From NCBI RefSeq assembly GCF_030272615.1, contig NC_081405.1, positions 572,015,752 to 572,079,751 of the forward strand: a stretch of DNA of 64,000 nt, in the 5' to 3' direction. Below the pieces are notes generated by a model that saw nothing but the letters and a program-made list of their open reading frames with translations, did not search any database and had not been told where the DNA came from. A program made the position numbers and the translations under genes. This document shows positions 45,385 through 58,198 of the stretch, piece by piece (the first letter of the stretch is position 1; every line of letters starts with the position of its first letter). The stretch is from Cryptomeria japonica (lineage: Eukaryota > Streptophyta > Pinopsida > Cupressales > Cupressaceae).

Positions 45385-45844
45385 GACCACAGAGGAGAGT
45401 TTTGTGATATATACTTGATTACTTCTTTCATTCTGAAATGCTAAGGCGGAACTTTCTTGTTATCCTTAATGACCAAAATGATTTCTGCAGATTTATGTTA
45501 TTGTTTCTTTTGCTTATCTAGAAATTGTTACAGTTTTTGTACCAATGTGATGCTTGAAATGTCTAGCTAAAGACATATTGCAGAAATTAAGATTTTTATA
45601 GACTTGAATGTCAAATTTTCCAAAAGCTTTTTCCTTTTTTAAATATATATGATTTTTTTTTGTATTGTAAATTTTATTAGGCTTTTCATTTACTTTTATA
45701 AATCTTTGACTGTGTCAAGTTTATATTGGCAATGGAGACAAGTCTCTTGATTTTGGGGATGAAATTTTCTGAAATATGATATGGGAGGTTTCCACAGAAT
45801 TCACATTTTTTGTGGTGTGTCCCATAAAAAGATGAGGTCCCCTA
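45385..45844. other. no recognisable feature
   Basis: AT-rich sequence between the MITE-like element and family L unit E. Confidence 0.4.
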
Positions 45845-48800
45845 TGTTGTGTTGTAAACACACATGCCCCATTACAAATGGGGACCCGTACTTTTTCGCT
45901 TTCTAGCTTAATATTTTTGCTTGGGTTTAGCTTGGCAATAATTTTGTAGTTTTAGCCTTCATTTGTGAGAAGGTTTTTCGTGTTGTCAGCCTGGGAAAGA
46001 AGTGTGTTGATCGGTCCTTCAAATGACTTAGAGTGTAACGTTTTGTCCTTAAGGATGTGATCAAGTCACCAATCATTCCAAAATCTATGAACAAGTGTCA
46101 AGACTGAGTTGTTAAGAGTGAGATTGCAAAAAGTTGTGAAAATTGTCAAAGTTGTAAAATCTTGTAATAGTTGTCAAAACTGTCAGAATTGCAAAAAATG
46201 TTGCAAAAGTGTTGTCAAGGACAAATTGTTAAGGAATTAGGATTTTTGAAATATCAAGTATGGAAAATGATGAAATTCAATGCCTAGACAAGGAAAGGTC
46301 GGATTTTCTGACCTTGACGGGAGGGGAAATAGGGAAAAATTTGTAAACTCCCTAGTCAAAAAATGCAAAACTCATTTTCAATTCCTTATGCGAAGTGTGG
46401 AATTCTAAATTCAAAAAGTTCAATCCTAAGTTAAAGTATGGAATTCCAAAATTTCAACGTGGATTCACAAATCAAAGTTATTTTCCCCTAGAAAATCCAC
46501 GAATTTCATTTGAAATTTCTTCACAAGATCATTTTTGTCCATGCATACCCATGTTTAGCGCTCCACATTCCTTGTACGCATGATTATAGTGCTTAACATT
46601 TCTTGCACTCATTACTTGGAATTCCTTGCTAATCTATTTGTAGCGCTCCATTCGTAGCGCTTAGGTATCCTTCATTCATTAGCTCCATCACCTAGGTGGC
46701 TTGGATTTCCTCTTGCAAGTTTGCTTTAGTTGAAATGAATCCTTAGTCTGGTTGGAGGTGTGCTCAAGCTTTTTTTTTGAAATCATTTTGATGGTGCCAT
46801 TCAATCCGGAACTATAGTTCCCATGGGACCTATAATCTGTAACTATAGGTCCCATGGGACCTATAATCCCATGGGACCTATAATCCAGAACTGGCTTCTC
46901 CTAGCACCCACGTCCATGCAATCCAAGGAAATGTACTTACCTTTCCCTTATTCTCCTTAGTAAACATAGAATTTGCGCTGAGTGGTGAAATTTGTCCTTC
47001 AACACCCCTCAAACCCGCCTAGGCTAGTCCTTGCATACTTAGGAAACCCGCGTCATTCCTCGGATAAGTGAAAACCCGCTCAAGTTGTCCTTACAAGCAT
47101 GCTAAACCCGTCCAGGAAGTGTTAGATTGGATAGGTTGGCCTTAATGAGGAAAATTAAAAAATTTAAGACAATTGTAAAGGTTTATGCTTGGGTCGGCCT
47201 ATTTGGAGGAGTGTTAAATTCAAGCATGCCAAGTGCTATAAAGGAGAAATCAGAAACCTCATTTCAAGGTCAATTCAAACAGATTGCATTACAAGTAGAT
47301 TCTAGGTGTGAATCAGACCTAAAAGCAGAGCAGAATTAATCAAATGCAAGTGTGAATTTATATGTGTGAATTAATCAGATTTAAGGGAGAGCGCTTAACC
47401 TATATTTATATGTGTCCAAGCAAGGTGAAATCCATGATTTTAGAGGGCCGATCTGGATAAAAACATAAAAAATCCTTCCAAAGTATAACGTGTAAAGAGC
47501 TGGCTGACCTGAAGTTTGAATTTTAAAATCAAATACAGCTCAAGGCAGATAACCTAGCCGACCTGATTGAAATTGCAAGTAGTTTGACAATTTTTAGGGG
47601 AAATAAAAAGAGTAATAAACCCTTGGATGACCCCTTATCTAAAGTGAGATGTTTGCATGAGGGCATAAAAGAATCAAACCAAAAAAATCATTTTGCAAAA
47701 CATGGCAATGCATTCCCATGTTAACTACAGCAGAAAGACAGCGAAAATCACAGCAGTCTAGCACAAGTCTAGTGCAAGCCCATCAAATTCAAACTATTTC
47801 CAAGCAGAAAAGATCCCAAATCAGATCAGAAGTAGGTGAATTTCCAAAATAAAGAGACTGATCCACAATCCAGAAGATGAAAACCAGAAAGGGGGTACAA
47901 TCAGCAAATCAGTTTCTTAATACAAGAAAAAAAGAGGAACCAAATGGGTGATGAAGAGTCAAAAATCAGAATGTGATATTAAGGGCTATGGATGTCATAC
48001 CCGAATTTAAACAAGAAAATTCTGAGTTTGAAATATCATTCCTAGGATTTTGTAAGGGTTTATGGGGTGTTGCTTAGATTGATGAATTGAATGGGCAAAG
48101 TTTTGAAGTTTCATTTTTTTGTGATCTGATTGTATTTTAAAATGCATTTATTTTAAGGAATTGTGAAATTAACAAAGGGTTCTATACATGATCTTGGTAC
48201 AAGGTTTTCTCCTTTTACAGGATTGATTTTAAGGAAGATAATGGTGAGAAATGAGGAGCTCTACAACATGGCAATTCAATTAGAAGATTTAACAATACAA
48301 GGATGAAGACTCCACAATGATGACAAGGCAAGGAATTCCAAAGGATGAAGAGACCTTTCAAGGCCACATCAAGATTCACACTTAATCAAGACATTCAAGG
48401 GATTACAAAGAAGACTCTACAACTATCTTGGAAATCCAAGATCAAAGGAAGGAGGTGCTTGAAGAGTGAGTTCAACAATAGAAAAAGGGAACTTCCTAAT
48501 GCAAAGGGGGACATCAGCACCTCAAGCTCAAGAAATGGAGAAGGCATCAAGGAAAGACACTACAAATGAAGGGAAAAGGCAAGCATGTATGAGGAATGAT
48601 GACAAATGAAGGATGAAATATCTCAACAATGTGAAAAAAGCCAATATCAAAATCAAGGATGCTCAAGATGACAACATGAAAACATAAAAATGATATTGGG
48701 TTTCAATCCAAGATCAAAGGAAGGAACTCAACAATGCAAAAGAGGAAAACTACATGGAATATGCTACAACATCAAGAGAATCAATGCAAGGAGATGTCAA

Positions 48801-49713
48801 GATGCACAAACATAAGACAATTGCAACATGAAGTTAGGAACTACATCAAGGAGTTCACGATCAGGAATGTCCAAGGAGGAAGATTTTCATGATTCCGAGG
48901 ATGAGAATGGAAGGGCAAAATAAAGACATCACAAGGTGGATTCACGTACATGAAAATGTGATCAGGGAAATATATAGTTTCAAAAGGGTTAATCAAAGTT
49001 GGGAACTTGATCAAGATGATGCAATTTGGGAATATAAACCATCACAATTAGTCAGGCTAGAAATGTCGAGAGTCAAGAGATATTGATAAAGATTCAAAGA
49101 CTTCTTTGTGATGAACGATGAAACTTTATAAGATGTACATGCTGAGATGGCACCCACACATCATCAACCAATCAAGCGATGCCACATCAACATGTCCAAG
49201 TTCAATGAACTTGATCCTATACATGTGGAAGGCACTAAATCCAATTTAACAATGCCTATTTTCACTTGGTCCATATTCAAAAGAGATATGTATCCAAATG
49301 TGTAATTATATCATTGGTCAATATTAAATGTAAGGTGGTGGTTGTTGTAACTACCCACATTAGGGTTTTGTTGTCCAAATCTTGGCCCTTCATTGTAATT
49401 CAAGAACTCTACAAAAGGCTTTTCCTTCTCATTTGTAAAGGTTTTAATAGTGAATAGATTTAGAGTAGAGTAGGAGGAGAAGACCAGGAATTGTTGCCAT
49501 GGCTATGTTGGAATACATATATGATTTCATTGAAGATATGGTGGATTTTTGTGTGTTGTTTCAACATGTTGCATGGTTTCTACTTCTCAAGTTTTAGATT
49601 TGTTTATATGAAATTGATTAGTTGAATGTAAGATCTTATTGCTGATTAATTGTGAAGCCTATATGTTCATACCATTTGAAATTTGTTAATTGCAAATTGT
49701 AGTTCATGGTTAG
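45845..49713 (+). mobile_element. family L unit E, interrupted by copy 2
   Basis: Starts TGTTGTGTTGTAAACACACA then TGCCCCATTACAAATGGGGA, the family 5' signature. It contains short repeats of GGGACCTATAATCC (46800-46880), a T-rich segment ending TTTTACAG (48221) before a tail aligned to units A and D, TTAGGGTTTTG at 49350-49364 (half of the telobox palindrome) and CATTTGTAAAGG (49430). The sequence stops matching other units at 49713, where copy 2 begins with TGTTGTGACC. No ORF is present. Confidence 0.6.
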
Positions 49714-50024
49714 TGTTGTGACCATTTCACAACATCACCCCATCAACATGGGGACCCCCTCTTTGCTTCAAGTCCTAGAGTCCTTTAGCATGTCATCTCT
49801 TGCAAATTTGAGTTAGTAGGGTCAATGTCGTCATCAATCTGAAGCTTATGGTGGCAAAGCATTGAATGGAAGAGGTCAAGTTGAATAAGATTAAAAGGAA
49901 GTTGATGGATGAATCCCTTGGATCAAATTTCACTAATTATATAAAGTTTCCTTGTCATCTAGGAGGTTTAATCGCACTTCTTTGAGAGGCAGGTTGCGAG
50001 GGCGAAATTTGGTTAAGTATATGA

Positions 50025-50660
50025 AAATTTCCATTGCTCCCTCATTGGAGCAATGTAACTTCCATTGCTCCCTTATAGGAGCGATATCACTTCCTTTGCT
50101 CCTTCCTAGGAGCGAACTCCTTCCCCTTGCCTTCTAGGAAGTCTAAGGCACCCTTTGATCATCATATGCTGCCTTTTGTCAAGCAATGAATTCAATTTTC
50201 GATCAGCAATCTCAAAATCTGGCTAAGTATGTGCAACTTCGCTCTCTTCCTTTGCCAATGGAAGGGAGTGACATGACTTCTCTTGCATACTTGAAGGTGA
50301 TTTAGTGAACTGGAACGGATGGAGAACAAAGTCTTAAGCATTTCTAATGCTTCACCTTGCATGGAACCTCACCTTTGCTCATTAAAAGGATCAAATTGAT
50401 GGAATGATGCTGTAGTTTTGAACCTTCACTCACTTCCTTTGCCAGTGGAAGGGAGCGATACCACTTCCTTTGCCAATGGAAAGGAGTGAAATGGCTTCCA
50501 AGGTGCACATTGAAGATAATTTGATGAAGTTTACACACATAAAGACTAAAACCTTAAGGCTCGAATTGATGAAAAGGGACGAATGAATGAAATGGTTTCA
50601 AAGAGCAAGCTGGATGGCTACTTCGCTCACTTCCTTTGCCAATGGAAGGGAGTGATTTTC
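50025..50660 (+). repeat. hairpin cassettes of copy 2 (different inner stem)
   Basis: Units near 50030, 50230, 50427 and 50621 (about 195 bp apart) read like TTCGCTCTCTTCCTTTGCC then AATGGAAGGGAGTGA. Outer arms CGCTC/GAG(C/T)G are kept, while the inner stem is CTTCC/GGAAG rather than the GACCCTT/AAGGGTC of A and B. Smaller GCTCC..GGAGC palindromes lie at 50035-50115. Confidence 0.8.
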
Positions 50661-51477
50661 CTATAACCACGCCCAGCATCATAAGCAAACACACGTTGGC
50701 GCCAAAATTTGAATTTAAAAAGGAAATGTGTTGAATGCCAAACAAGTCGGCTATCTAGGGAAACAATGTCAAGTTTTTTTTTAAGCCTTTGGAGGTCGGC
50801 CTATAACCTAAGGGACATATCTTTTCCTTCCGACACATATAAATGCTAAGACAAATCACTCATTTGATCATAATTTAAAAACATATTCCTCTTCCAAACA
50901 GCGAATTAAAGTTCAGAGCAGCGAATTCTAAGAGCAGAAGTAGCAATCATAATCAGCAAGGGAAGCGAATTTGATCCTAAAAGGAGCAGATTTAGTCACA
51001 AAGCAGCGGATTTCATCAAAAGGGATAGTGAATTTCATCACAAGTAGAGCGAATCTGATTAGGTGAAAGACAAATTCACTTATCCACCTTCAAGCATCCG
51101 CAAAATCTGCAGGCATTATCATACATTTTTGGGATTAAGAGCACCCAATCAAGGTTAAAATTGTCCAAATCAGAGGTAGGTATAATGAGCATATGGATAG
51201 AAAAGTATTTGCAGGTCTAATTTATGCTGTGTTTTGATCATTTTTATTAAAATTAGACCTCTTTCATGTCATAAATTCAGTAAGAAAGTGCAGATAGGCA
51301 TACTGAAATAAGGAAATTAGTAATACTAAATCATGCATTTTCAGATTTGCTTAAGCTTTGCATATATCTTAGTTGATGTTAAAGGCATTATCATTCCTAA
51401 ATACTCATAGACCTTGAATCAATAGTTTGCATGCTCTTCACCATAACCCTAACTTAGACAACTCTCTTAGGTGAAGA

Positions 51478-52673
51478 ATGGCAGTGCCAAAAACTAGTGG
51501 ATCCGGCACACGTCAGGCACTTATCAAGGAAGATCAAAAGGGTGAAGTGCTGGAGACTAAGATCACCTCCCGTTGGAGCAACGTGGGAGATACCAATCTT
51601 GGAAAAGTTGATTTCAAGAGATTCCGAAGCTCATCATATAGAAGCAAGGCCACAACGATAGCAAAGAAGATGATGGACTGTGGAATCATCAAGGCGGCTG
51701 GCTTCCCTCCCCCCGTCCGATGTTATGAATTGATGGTCGAATGTGCCAAGCACTATGATTCCCACACAAGGACTATAGTGGCGCTCGATGGAAGAGTGCT
51801 TGCCTATCTTTTTCAGAAGCATCTATCAGTGAAGCCTTCCACCTACTTGAGCCGAAATACATGATCTATAGAAGCACAGAAGGAGCTAAGGCAATTTATG
51901 AAGATGATCTGGAAACATGCTTGGGGATCATCAACAAGTATTGGCTATTGAAGATTATACCTAGCAAGAGCAAGATGCCTGAAAGGTTACATAGAGTTGA
52001 TTTCAAGGATGAATTCAAAGATTTCATCACTCTACTCAATTGAATCGTAGGTGCACCTCAAGCCTTCTACTTTGAGAATTGGATGTTCTTCTTCATAGAG
52101 ACAGTCAGCCATAGCAAGGATACAATCAATTGGGCAAGACTTATCATCAATAGCCTAGATGCACAACTGAGGAGGCTCATCCGCACTAGGACATTCTATA
52201 TGAGCTCCTATGTCATATACTCTCTTGCTAGGAATTATGAGTATGCCAGATTGGTGTATAGAGGCATAGTTGGAAGAGGACCTGGAGAAATAAGGGCTTG
52301 TGAGTCATATACACGGTTGTACCATCCGACTAAGCAACATTATAGAAGAGTCAATGATGCCTTCACCATGCATATCACAAGGATTTTACAAGGTGGAATT
52401 CATCAACGGTTGTCTCCGGAAGCACAAGCATTGATCAAGCAGTTTGGTGCCTGGTTCATTCAATTCCCGAAGTTTACCTACATAAGGATTCAAGGATGCC
52501 CTTCCCCTCCTTATATGTTGCCACACTATCCGACAGATAGGGTAGTGCTACTTGAGGTAGTAAGGTAGTTGGCGGCATATGTCAAAGAACAAAGGCATAA
52601 ACATGGGCCCAACATTGCTTTCCCCATTTCACTTGGAAATTCGATAGAAGTTTGCCCCTCTCTACTTGCAGCT
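51478..52673 (+). pseudogene. family L protein, copy 2, N-terminal part
   Basis: Begins MAVPKTSGSGTRQALIKEDQ, preceded by AACCCTAACTTAGACAACTC, which is also found upstream of the copy 1 start. It aligns with copies 1 and 3 through GDTNL, GIIKAAGFPP, VECAKHY, MSSYVIYSLAR, GRGPGEIRACESYT, FIQFPKFTYIRIQGCPSPPY and LGNSIEVCPS. There is a frameshift near 51812, a TGA at 52041 and a TAG at 52566 where copy 3 has Gln. The frame is then interrupted by unit D. Confidence 0.8.
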
Positions 52674-53433
52674 TGTTGTGAGGTATTCGCACATCGCCCT
52701 ATTGCAAATGGGGACCCCCACTTTTTTCCCTTGCTTCCTAGGTTGTGTTAGTGTCTTGCTATTAGCCTTTGCATTTGAAGGGGAATATAAGGTCAAGGTT
52801 GTTTCCAAGAGTCTTCATCTCACAAGACTGAAGCGAGAAAATGAGCCAAGGTAATATGCAAATGAGCAATTTTAGATGTTAACTCACCCTAGTCTCCAAG
52901 CCTCAAAACCACACTTCATGTTGAGTGATAGATGAGCGAATTTTCCCTTGAGTGCATTGATTGAGAATTGGTGTAAGTATGAGTTTGAGCGTTTGAATGA
53001 ATTATTCCAAGGATTGAATTCTTGTGCAATGAAACGATCGATAAGCTCATTTGTAATCCGCCTCATCTCTAAGTCTTTTCTAGGTTTTAACTTCATGACT
53101 TCACAACTTGAAGCGAACTTCATGTTTGAAGGATATGGAGCGAACTTCATGTTTGAAGGATATGGAGCAAATTTCACTTTCAAGCATTCATAAATGAGGT
53201 TGGCAATAAAGGAATGAAGTGAAGGATTTGAGAACACGAGCTTTGTGAGTTGATAAGTTGGAGAGAATTTCCTACTTCATGAGTTCACCATTTGAAGCGA
53301 ATTTCCTACTTCATGAGTTGGGGTATTGGAGTGAATTTCACCTTCAAGGCTTCACAAGTGAAATGGAAGATAAAGAGATGAAGGGAATTTGGAATCACTC
53401 ACTTCATGTTCAAGCATTCACAAGCGAACTTCA

Positions 53434-53650
53434 GGAGTTAACATCTTGGAGCGAACTTCATGACTTGCCATTTTGGAGTGAACTTCATGAGTTGCCATCT
53501 TGGAGCAAACTTCATGACTTGCCATCTTGGAGTGAACTTCATGAGTTGCCATCTTGGAGCGAACTTCATGAGTTCCCATCTTGGAGCGAACTTCATGACT
53601 TGCCACCTTGGAGCGAACTTCATGCTTGAGAGATTTGGAGCGAACTTCTT
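53434..53650 (+). repeat. 27-bp tandem array in unit D
   Basis: About eight units of CTTGGAGCGAACTTCATGA then (C/G)TTGCCAT follow each other. Because 27 is a multiple of three, several frames stay open on both strands with 9-residue repeats such as LPSWSELHE; these are not considered genes. Looser copies of the unit extend on both sides (53090-54200). Confidence 0.9.
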
Positions 53651-56016
53651 CATGTTGAAAGTGGGAGAATGAGGGAAATTTAAAAAGAGCCTCCTCCATG
53701 ATCAAACACTCAAGAGCGAACTTCATGACTTCACCTCTTGGAGCGAACTTGAACTTCACGAGTTGGACTTTTGGAGCGAAATTCATGAATAAGGATGTTG
53801 GAGCAAATTACATCTTCAAGCCTTCACGAGTTAAGGAATTGGAGCGAATTTTAGGTTTGAGAGATTTGGAGCGAATTTCATGCTTCATGAGTTGCAAGTT
53901 TGGAGCGAACTTCATGAGTTCAGCATTTGGAGCGAATTTCCTACTTCATGAATTCAATAATTGGAGCGAATTTCCTACTTCATGACTTCACCTTTTGGAG
54001 CGAACTTTACAAAATGCACTTCATGAGTTAGAGGTTGAGAGTGAATTTCATGATTTAAGAAAATGGAGTGAATTCCCTATGAAGGTGAACTTCATGAATT
54101 CATAATTTGGGCGAACTGCATGTTTGAGAGATTTTAAGTGAACTTCATGAGTTGGTGATTAGGAGCGAAATGCACTTCATGAGTTGACAAAATGGAACAA
54201 AGTTCATATGATGTTTTAAAAATTAACTAATGCATGACTTTAGCGCCCCCCAAAAAATTTGAAATCAAACAAAATGTAGGTCGGCCAAAGGTAATTTGTT
54301 ATTTTGTTTTGATTTAGCAAAGTTGGCCTCCATAGGAAAAGACACAACTTCTCACCTTGATCGCCTATAAGAGAAGGTTTAAAATATTCATTTCAACATC
54401 AAATCAAACAATTCATTCCTTCTCCCTTGAGCGAATTTCATCAGCAAGCAATCTGTAGCGAATTTCATAAATGCAAGGATATCAGCGAACTTCAGATTTT
54501 GATGGATATAAGTGACTTCACAAATTGACTTAGATGAGCGACTTCATGATCTAAGAGCGAATTTTTTCCAAGGACATGTACATTGCTCTAAATTTGGAGC
54601 GAATTTTTCATGTACATACCTAATTGGAGCGATTTTTCCCAAAAGTGTGTACACTGTCCTCTATTCCAAGCGAAATTCATCAAGAGGTAGGTTCAATACA
54701 CATTTGACACTAAATCAATTCAAAATTCGAATTTAAATGCAAGAAGGTGAAGTTGGCCAGCATGAGAAAGGTAATTTGTTACTTTATTCATTTCAAAATC
54801 AGGTCGGTCCCTATTCCAAGCGACATGTCCTCTGCCCTAAGACTTCTATATAAGGGGACTTTCAAACAATCATTTGGACATCAATTCAAAACGAATTTCC
54901 TCTCCAGCAGCGAATATATGAAGCAGATCAGCAGCAGGTCAACGAATGTCATAAGCATATGAGCGAATTTTGTCAATACAGGAGCAAAATCAGTCAGCAT
55001 TAAAGTGAATTTAGGCATTGAAGGTGCAGATTCAGTCATCAAGGGGAGTGAATTTCACCACTAAGTAGCCCAGATTCACCATATAAACAGAGAATTCATC
55101 TCCTATACAGCAAACTCCCTTCAACTACAACAAGTTCTTTGACTAAAATCACTCCTCTTTTAATCGGATTTAGTTAAAAAATCACAAAATCAAAGTGAGA
55201 GATCAATTCAAAACAGGAAGTGTGTAAAGATCATACATTATGTATTTGATACTGTACTTGCTTTGTTTTGCAGATATGTAAGGAAAATGATACTACCTCA
55301 AGGCAAGATGAGCTACCAAAGAAGAAGGAACGACTTGACGGTGACAAATACTTCCTATCACCACTATGCAAGTTCAAGAAGAAGCTTCATCAAACACAAG
55401 AGTATTTAGAAAGGAAGAATCTCAAGACCCCCATCACATCCTGACGACATGAGGAGATCAAAAGTTGCAAAGAGATCATCCAACTACTTCAAGGCACTAG
55501 AGCATAAAGGAAGGATAACCTACATGATGGAAGGATGTTTTACAATCTTGAATTCCCTTCAGGAATCCAAGAATTGAAGTCAGTACGATGAAGAGCTACA
55601 TTCAACCAGTTGCATCATTCATCAAGTATGTCAAAAAACAAAGGAGGATCAACCAAAGTCATCACAAGACCTAGATCGAGCATGATTGAAGAAGCGGGCA
55701 GTTTCAGAAGAGTTAATTAAAGTTTGCTTCTCATCATCATCATCCCTTTAAGAAAACTGGATAATGTTGAGTATCAAGAGATATCTCTCAACATCTCTTC
55801 ATGATGATGAATCAAATCAAGTCTACAAAGTGCAAGATTGAGGTGGCATCCCAGTTGCTACTCCACCAATCCGAGGGGTCCATATCAACGTGTCCAAGTT
55901 CAATGAATCAAGCTCATATATGAAGGCACAAACTCCGATGTAATTACCCTCAATATCTATTGGTCCACATTCTCTAAATGTAATTTTCTCATTGGCTAAG
56001 AAGAGTTTGTTGTAAC

Positions 56017-56107
56017 GAACCCTAATTAGGGTTTCATTGTAAAATCTTGGCCATTGATGGAGATTCAATCCTGGCCGTTCATTGTAAATGAGCTCTCTAT
56101 ATAAAGC
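56017..56107 (+). promoter_or_regulatory. unit D core promoter: inverted telobox and TATA box
   Basis: GAACCCTAATTAGGGTTTC (56017-56035) lies about 60-75 bp upstream of CTCTATATAAAGCTC (56094-56108), followed by CATTTGTAAAGGTTAATAG as in unit A. Confidence 0.75.
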
Positions 56108-58198
56108 TCAAATCTCTCATTTGTAAAGGTTAATAGTTAGCAAATAGTGAATAGCGAATAGTTAGCTAATAGTGAATAGAATAAAATAATAGATAGCTTA
56201 GAAGAATAGCTAGATTAGAATATAAGTTAGAGTAGGAGAAGGCAAAGATTGTTGCCAAACTTTGATGTAAAGGACAATCGATTTCATTGAAGTTATGGTG
56301 AATTTGATTTGTTACTTCAACAACTCGCATGGTCTTTGCTTCTCAATTTGTTTTCTTGTCGATTAAATTGAGTGGAGGCATTTGTTGAATGTATTTATGT
56401 GGAATCCGCCTAGTCCATAATACTAAACTCTTGCTGCTTGTAAGTGAGCCTTGTGTGGTCAACTGAAATGATATGAGCTTAACTTCGAATCATTCTACAC
56501 TCATTGCTTATGCATTAATTTGAATGGTGATCAATGTTGATGGTATTGATTCGAACATCTTTGAAACATCCTTAGAAGATTGCACTGAGCTTGTGTCAAA
56601 TTGTTCAGTTTGATGGTGAGACCTCGTTCAGTAGGATTGCATGTAATGTCCCCATCCTAGTCACAGACAGTGGTTTGAGGAGTTAGCCTATTTTTGGACC
56701 CTTGTAGGCTAACAGGGTATGGATAAGGGGGTCAGTGATGCAGTATCTTGACGAGTAGTCAGTCTATTTGTTCTAGTTAAGTGTTGAGTTCAGTTCTAGT
56801 CTTCGTTTCATTAGTTTCTGACATCATATGAGGATTTCCTATTTTTTAGGGAAAAACTGCTAAAAATAGACATGGTCCTATTTTCATTGGCATGGCGAAC
56901 TGTGGCCCCAACTTTTGACGGATCCAGTTTCTGAGCGATAATGAGGGAGATATGAATTTTTTAGTGGTTCTTGCAGGCTACTAATGTTTTAATGAAATAT
57001 TAAAATAAAATCATAAAGTGCATCACTTAAATTTATTTAAGTGAAAATTTCATATCTCCTAAGTTGGGCATCCCTTTTAGGGTTAAGTTGGGAACCCTAA
57101 AAGCAAGTTATGATTTTTAAAACCCTAAATGCTAAAAATCGCACCATTTGGGTATTTAGGCGGCCAAGATGAAATTAGACTTCATTAATTGGATATTGAG
57201 CATTTGACATTTCTTCTGAGCACTTGGCTATGGCGGCTAGGGTTTTGACGTGTTTTGGAGAACGTGCATTATTCAGAATTCAGTGGCTTTGAGATTGTGA
57301 AAGATTAGTCGAATTGTTGTAGCTTGGTTGGTTTTATTCAAAAGTCAAATTGGATCGAATTGGAGGCAGATTTGGCTTCTTACAGGGCAGTTTTGTTGTA
57401 GGTTTTCTATTTGCTGTTATTGCTGATAATTTTTCTATGGTTTGGAAGTCTCTTTCCCAAACATAGTGCTTGCTCATTAATTGGTGCCATCTTCTTACTG
57501 TTTGGGCGTCTTATTATTAAATAAGAGCAGATCTGAATTGTTTTCAGAATAAAAATCAAAACTTTGTAAGTTGCTGGTTTGAATCTTTTTAATTTCAATA
57601 AATTGGCTAAGGACCTCTGGGAATGTTTCTAAATTCTCCAATTTCTTGTTTCAACTGACTAATTTCATGTATTCTTTCAATATGTATTGAAAATTAAAGA
57701 AACCCCTTCCGCAACTTTTGTCTATTTCTGAAAGACCATCTCTAATAATAAAAAACACAAAAAAATATTAAATTACAGCAGATTAAAGAATTGAACCAGC
57801 AAGGGTTCATCACATTCCATCTAATCATTCACTCATCTTCCTGCATTCTTAGGATTAGAATAGACTCTCTCATCCCCTCATCTTTTGCCATTTTTTTCAA
57901 ACTCAAGTTAGTTTAGGATCAAAAAGCATCACCATATTGAAATATCAGACGATCAAGTTCCAACAAATCAAGCATTCAGGCATTCAAATGTAAGTCCCCT
58001 TGTGATTCCAGCATAATCACATCAACCAACGGAGCTTATCAACACGTAGTGACCCTACATTCATGAACCTTGGAATCTTCTCAAGTGATCCTTAAGCTAT
58101 TCTTCATTATTTGAGAGATTTTGTTCAAGAGAGGATAAGATACTCTTGAGTATTTTATTCTGTGTTCGCATGTGCGTAAAAAACACATCAACACAGTT

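Larger units (their letters stand above)
52674..58193 (+). mobile_element. family L unit D, solo-LTR-like insertion in copy 2
   Basis: Begins TGTTGTGAGGTATTCGCACA at 52674 and ends AAAAACACATCAACA at 58193. The flanks are CAGCT (52669-52673) and CAGTT (58194-58198), a 4-of-5 target duplication. It carries dense GAGCGAA words (52930-54200 and 54420-54680), a 27-bp tandem array, a T-rich segment ending TTTTGCAG (55274), telobox and TATA. No primer site or gag/pol was seen, so it behaves as a 5.5-kb solo LTR. 56650-57780 has no counterpart in A or B and may hold a further insertion. Confidence 0.8.

Noticed and set aside
53258-53985. Overlapping open frames on both strands with 9-residue repeats
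   Set aside because: They arise from a 27-bp tandem array (a multiple of three), so all frames stay open; no coding signature.
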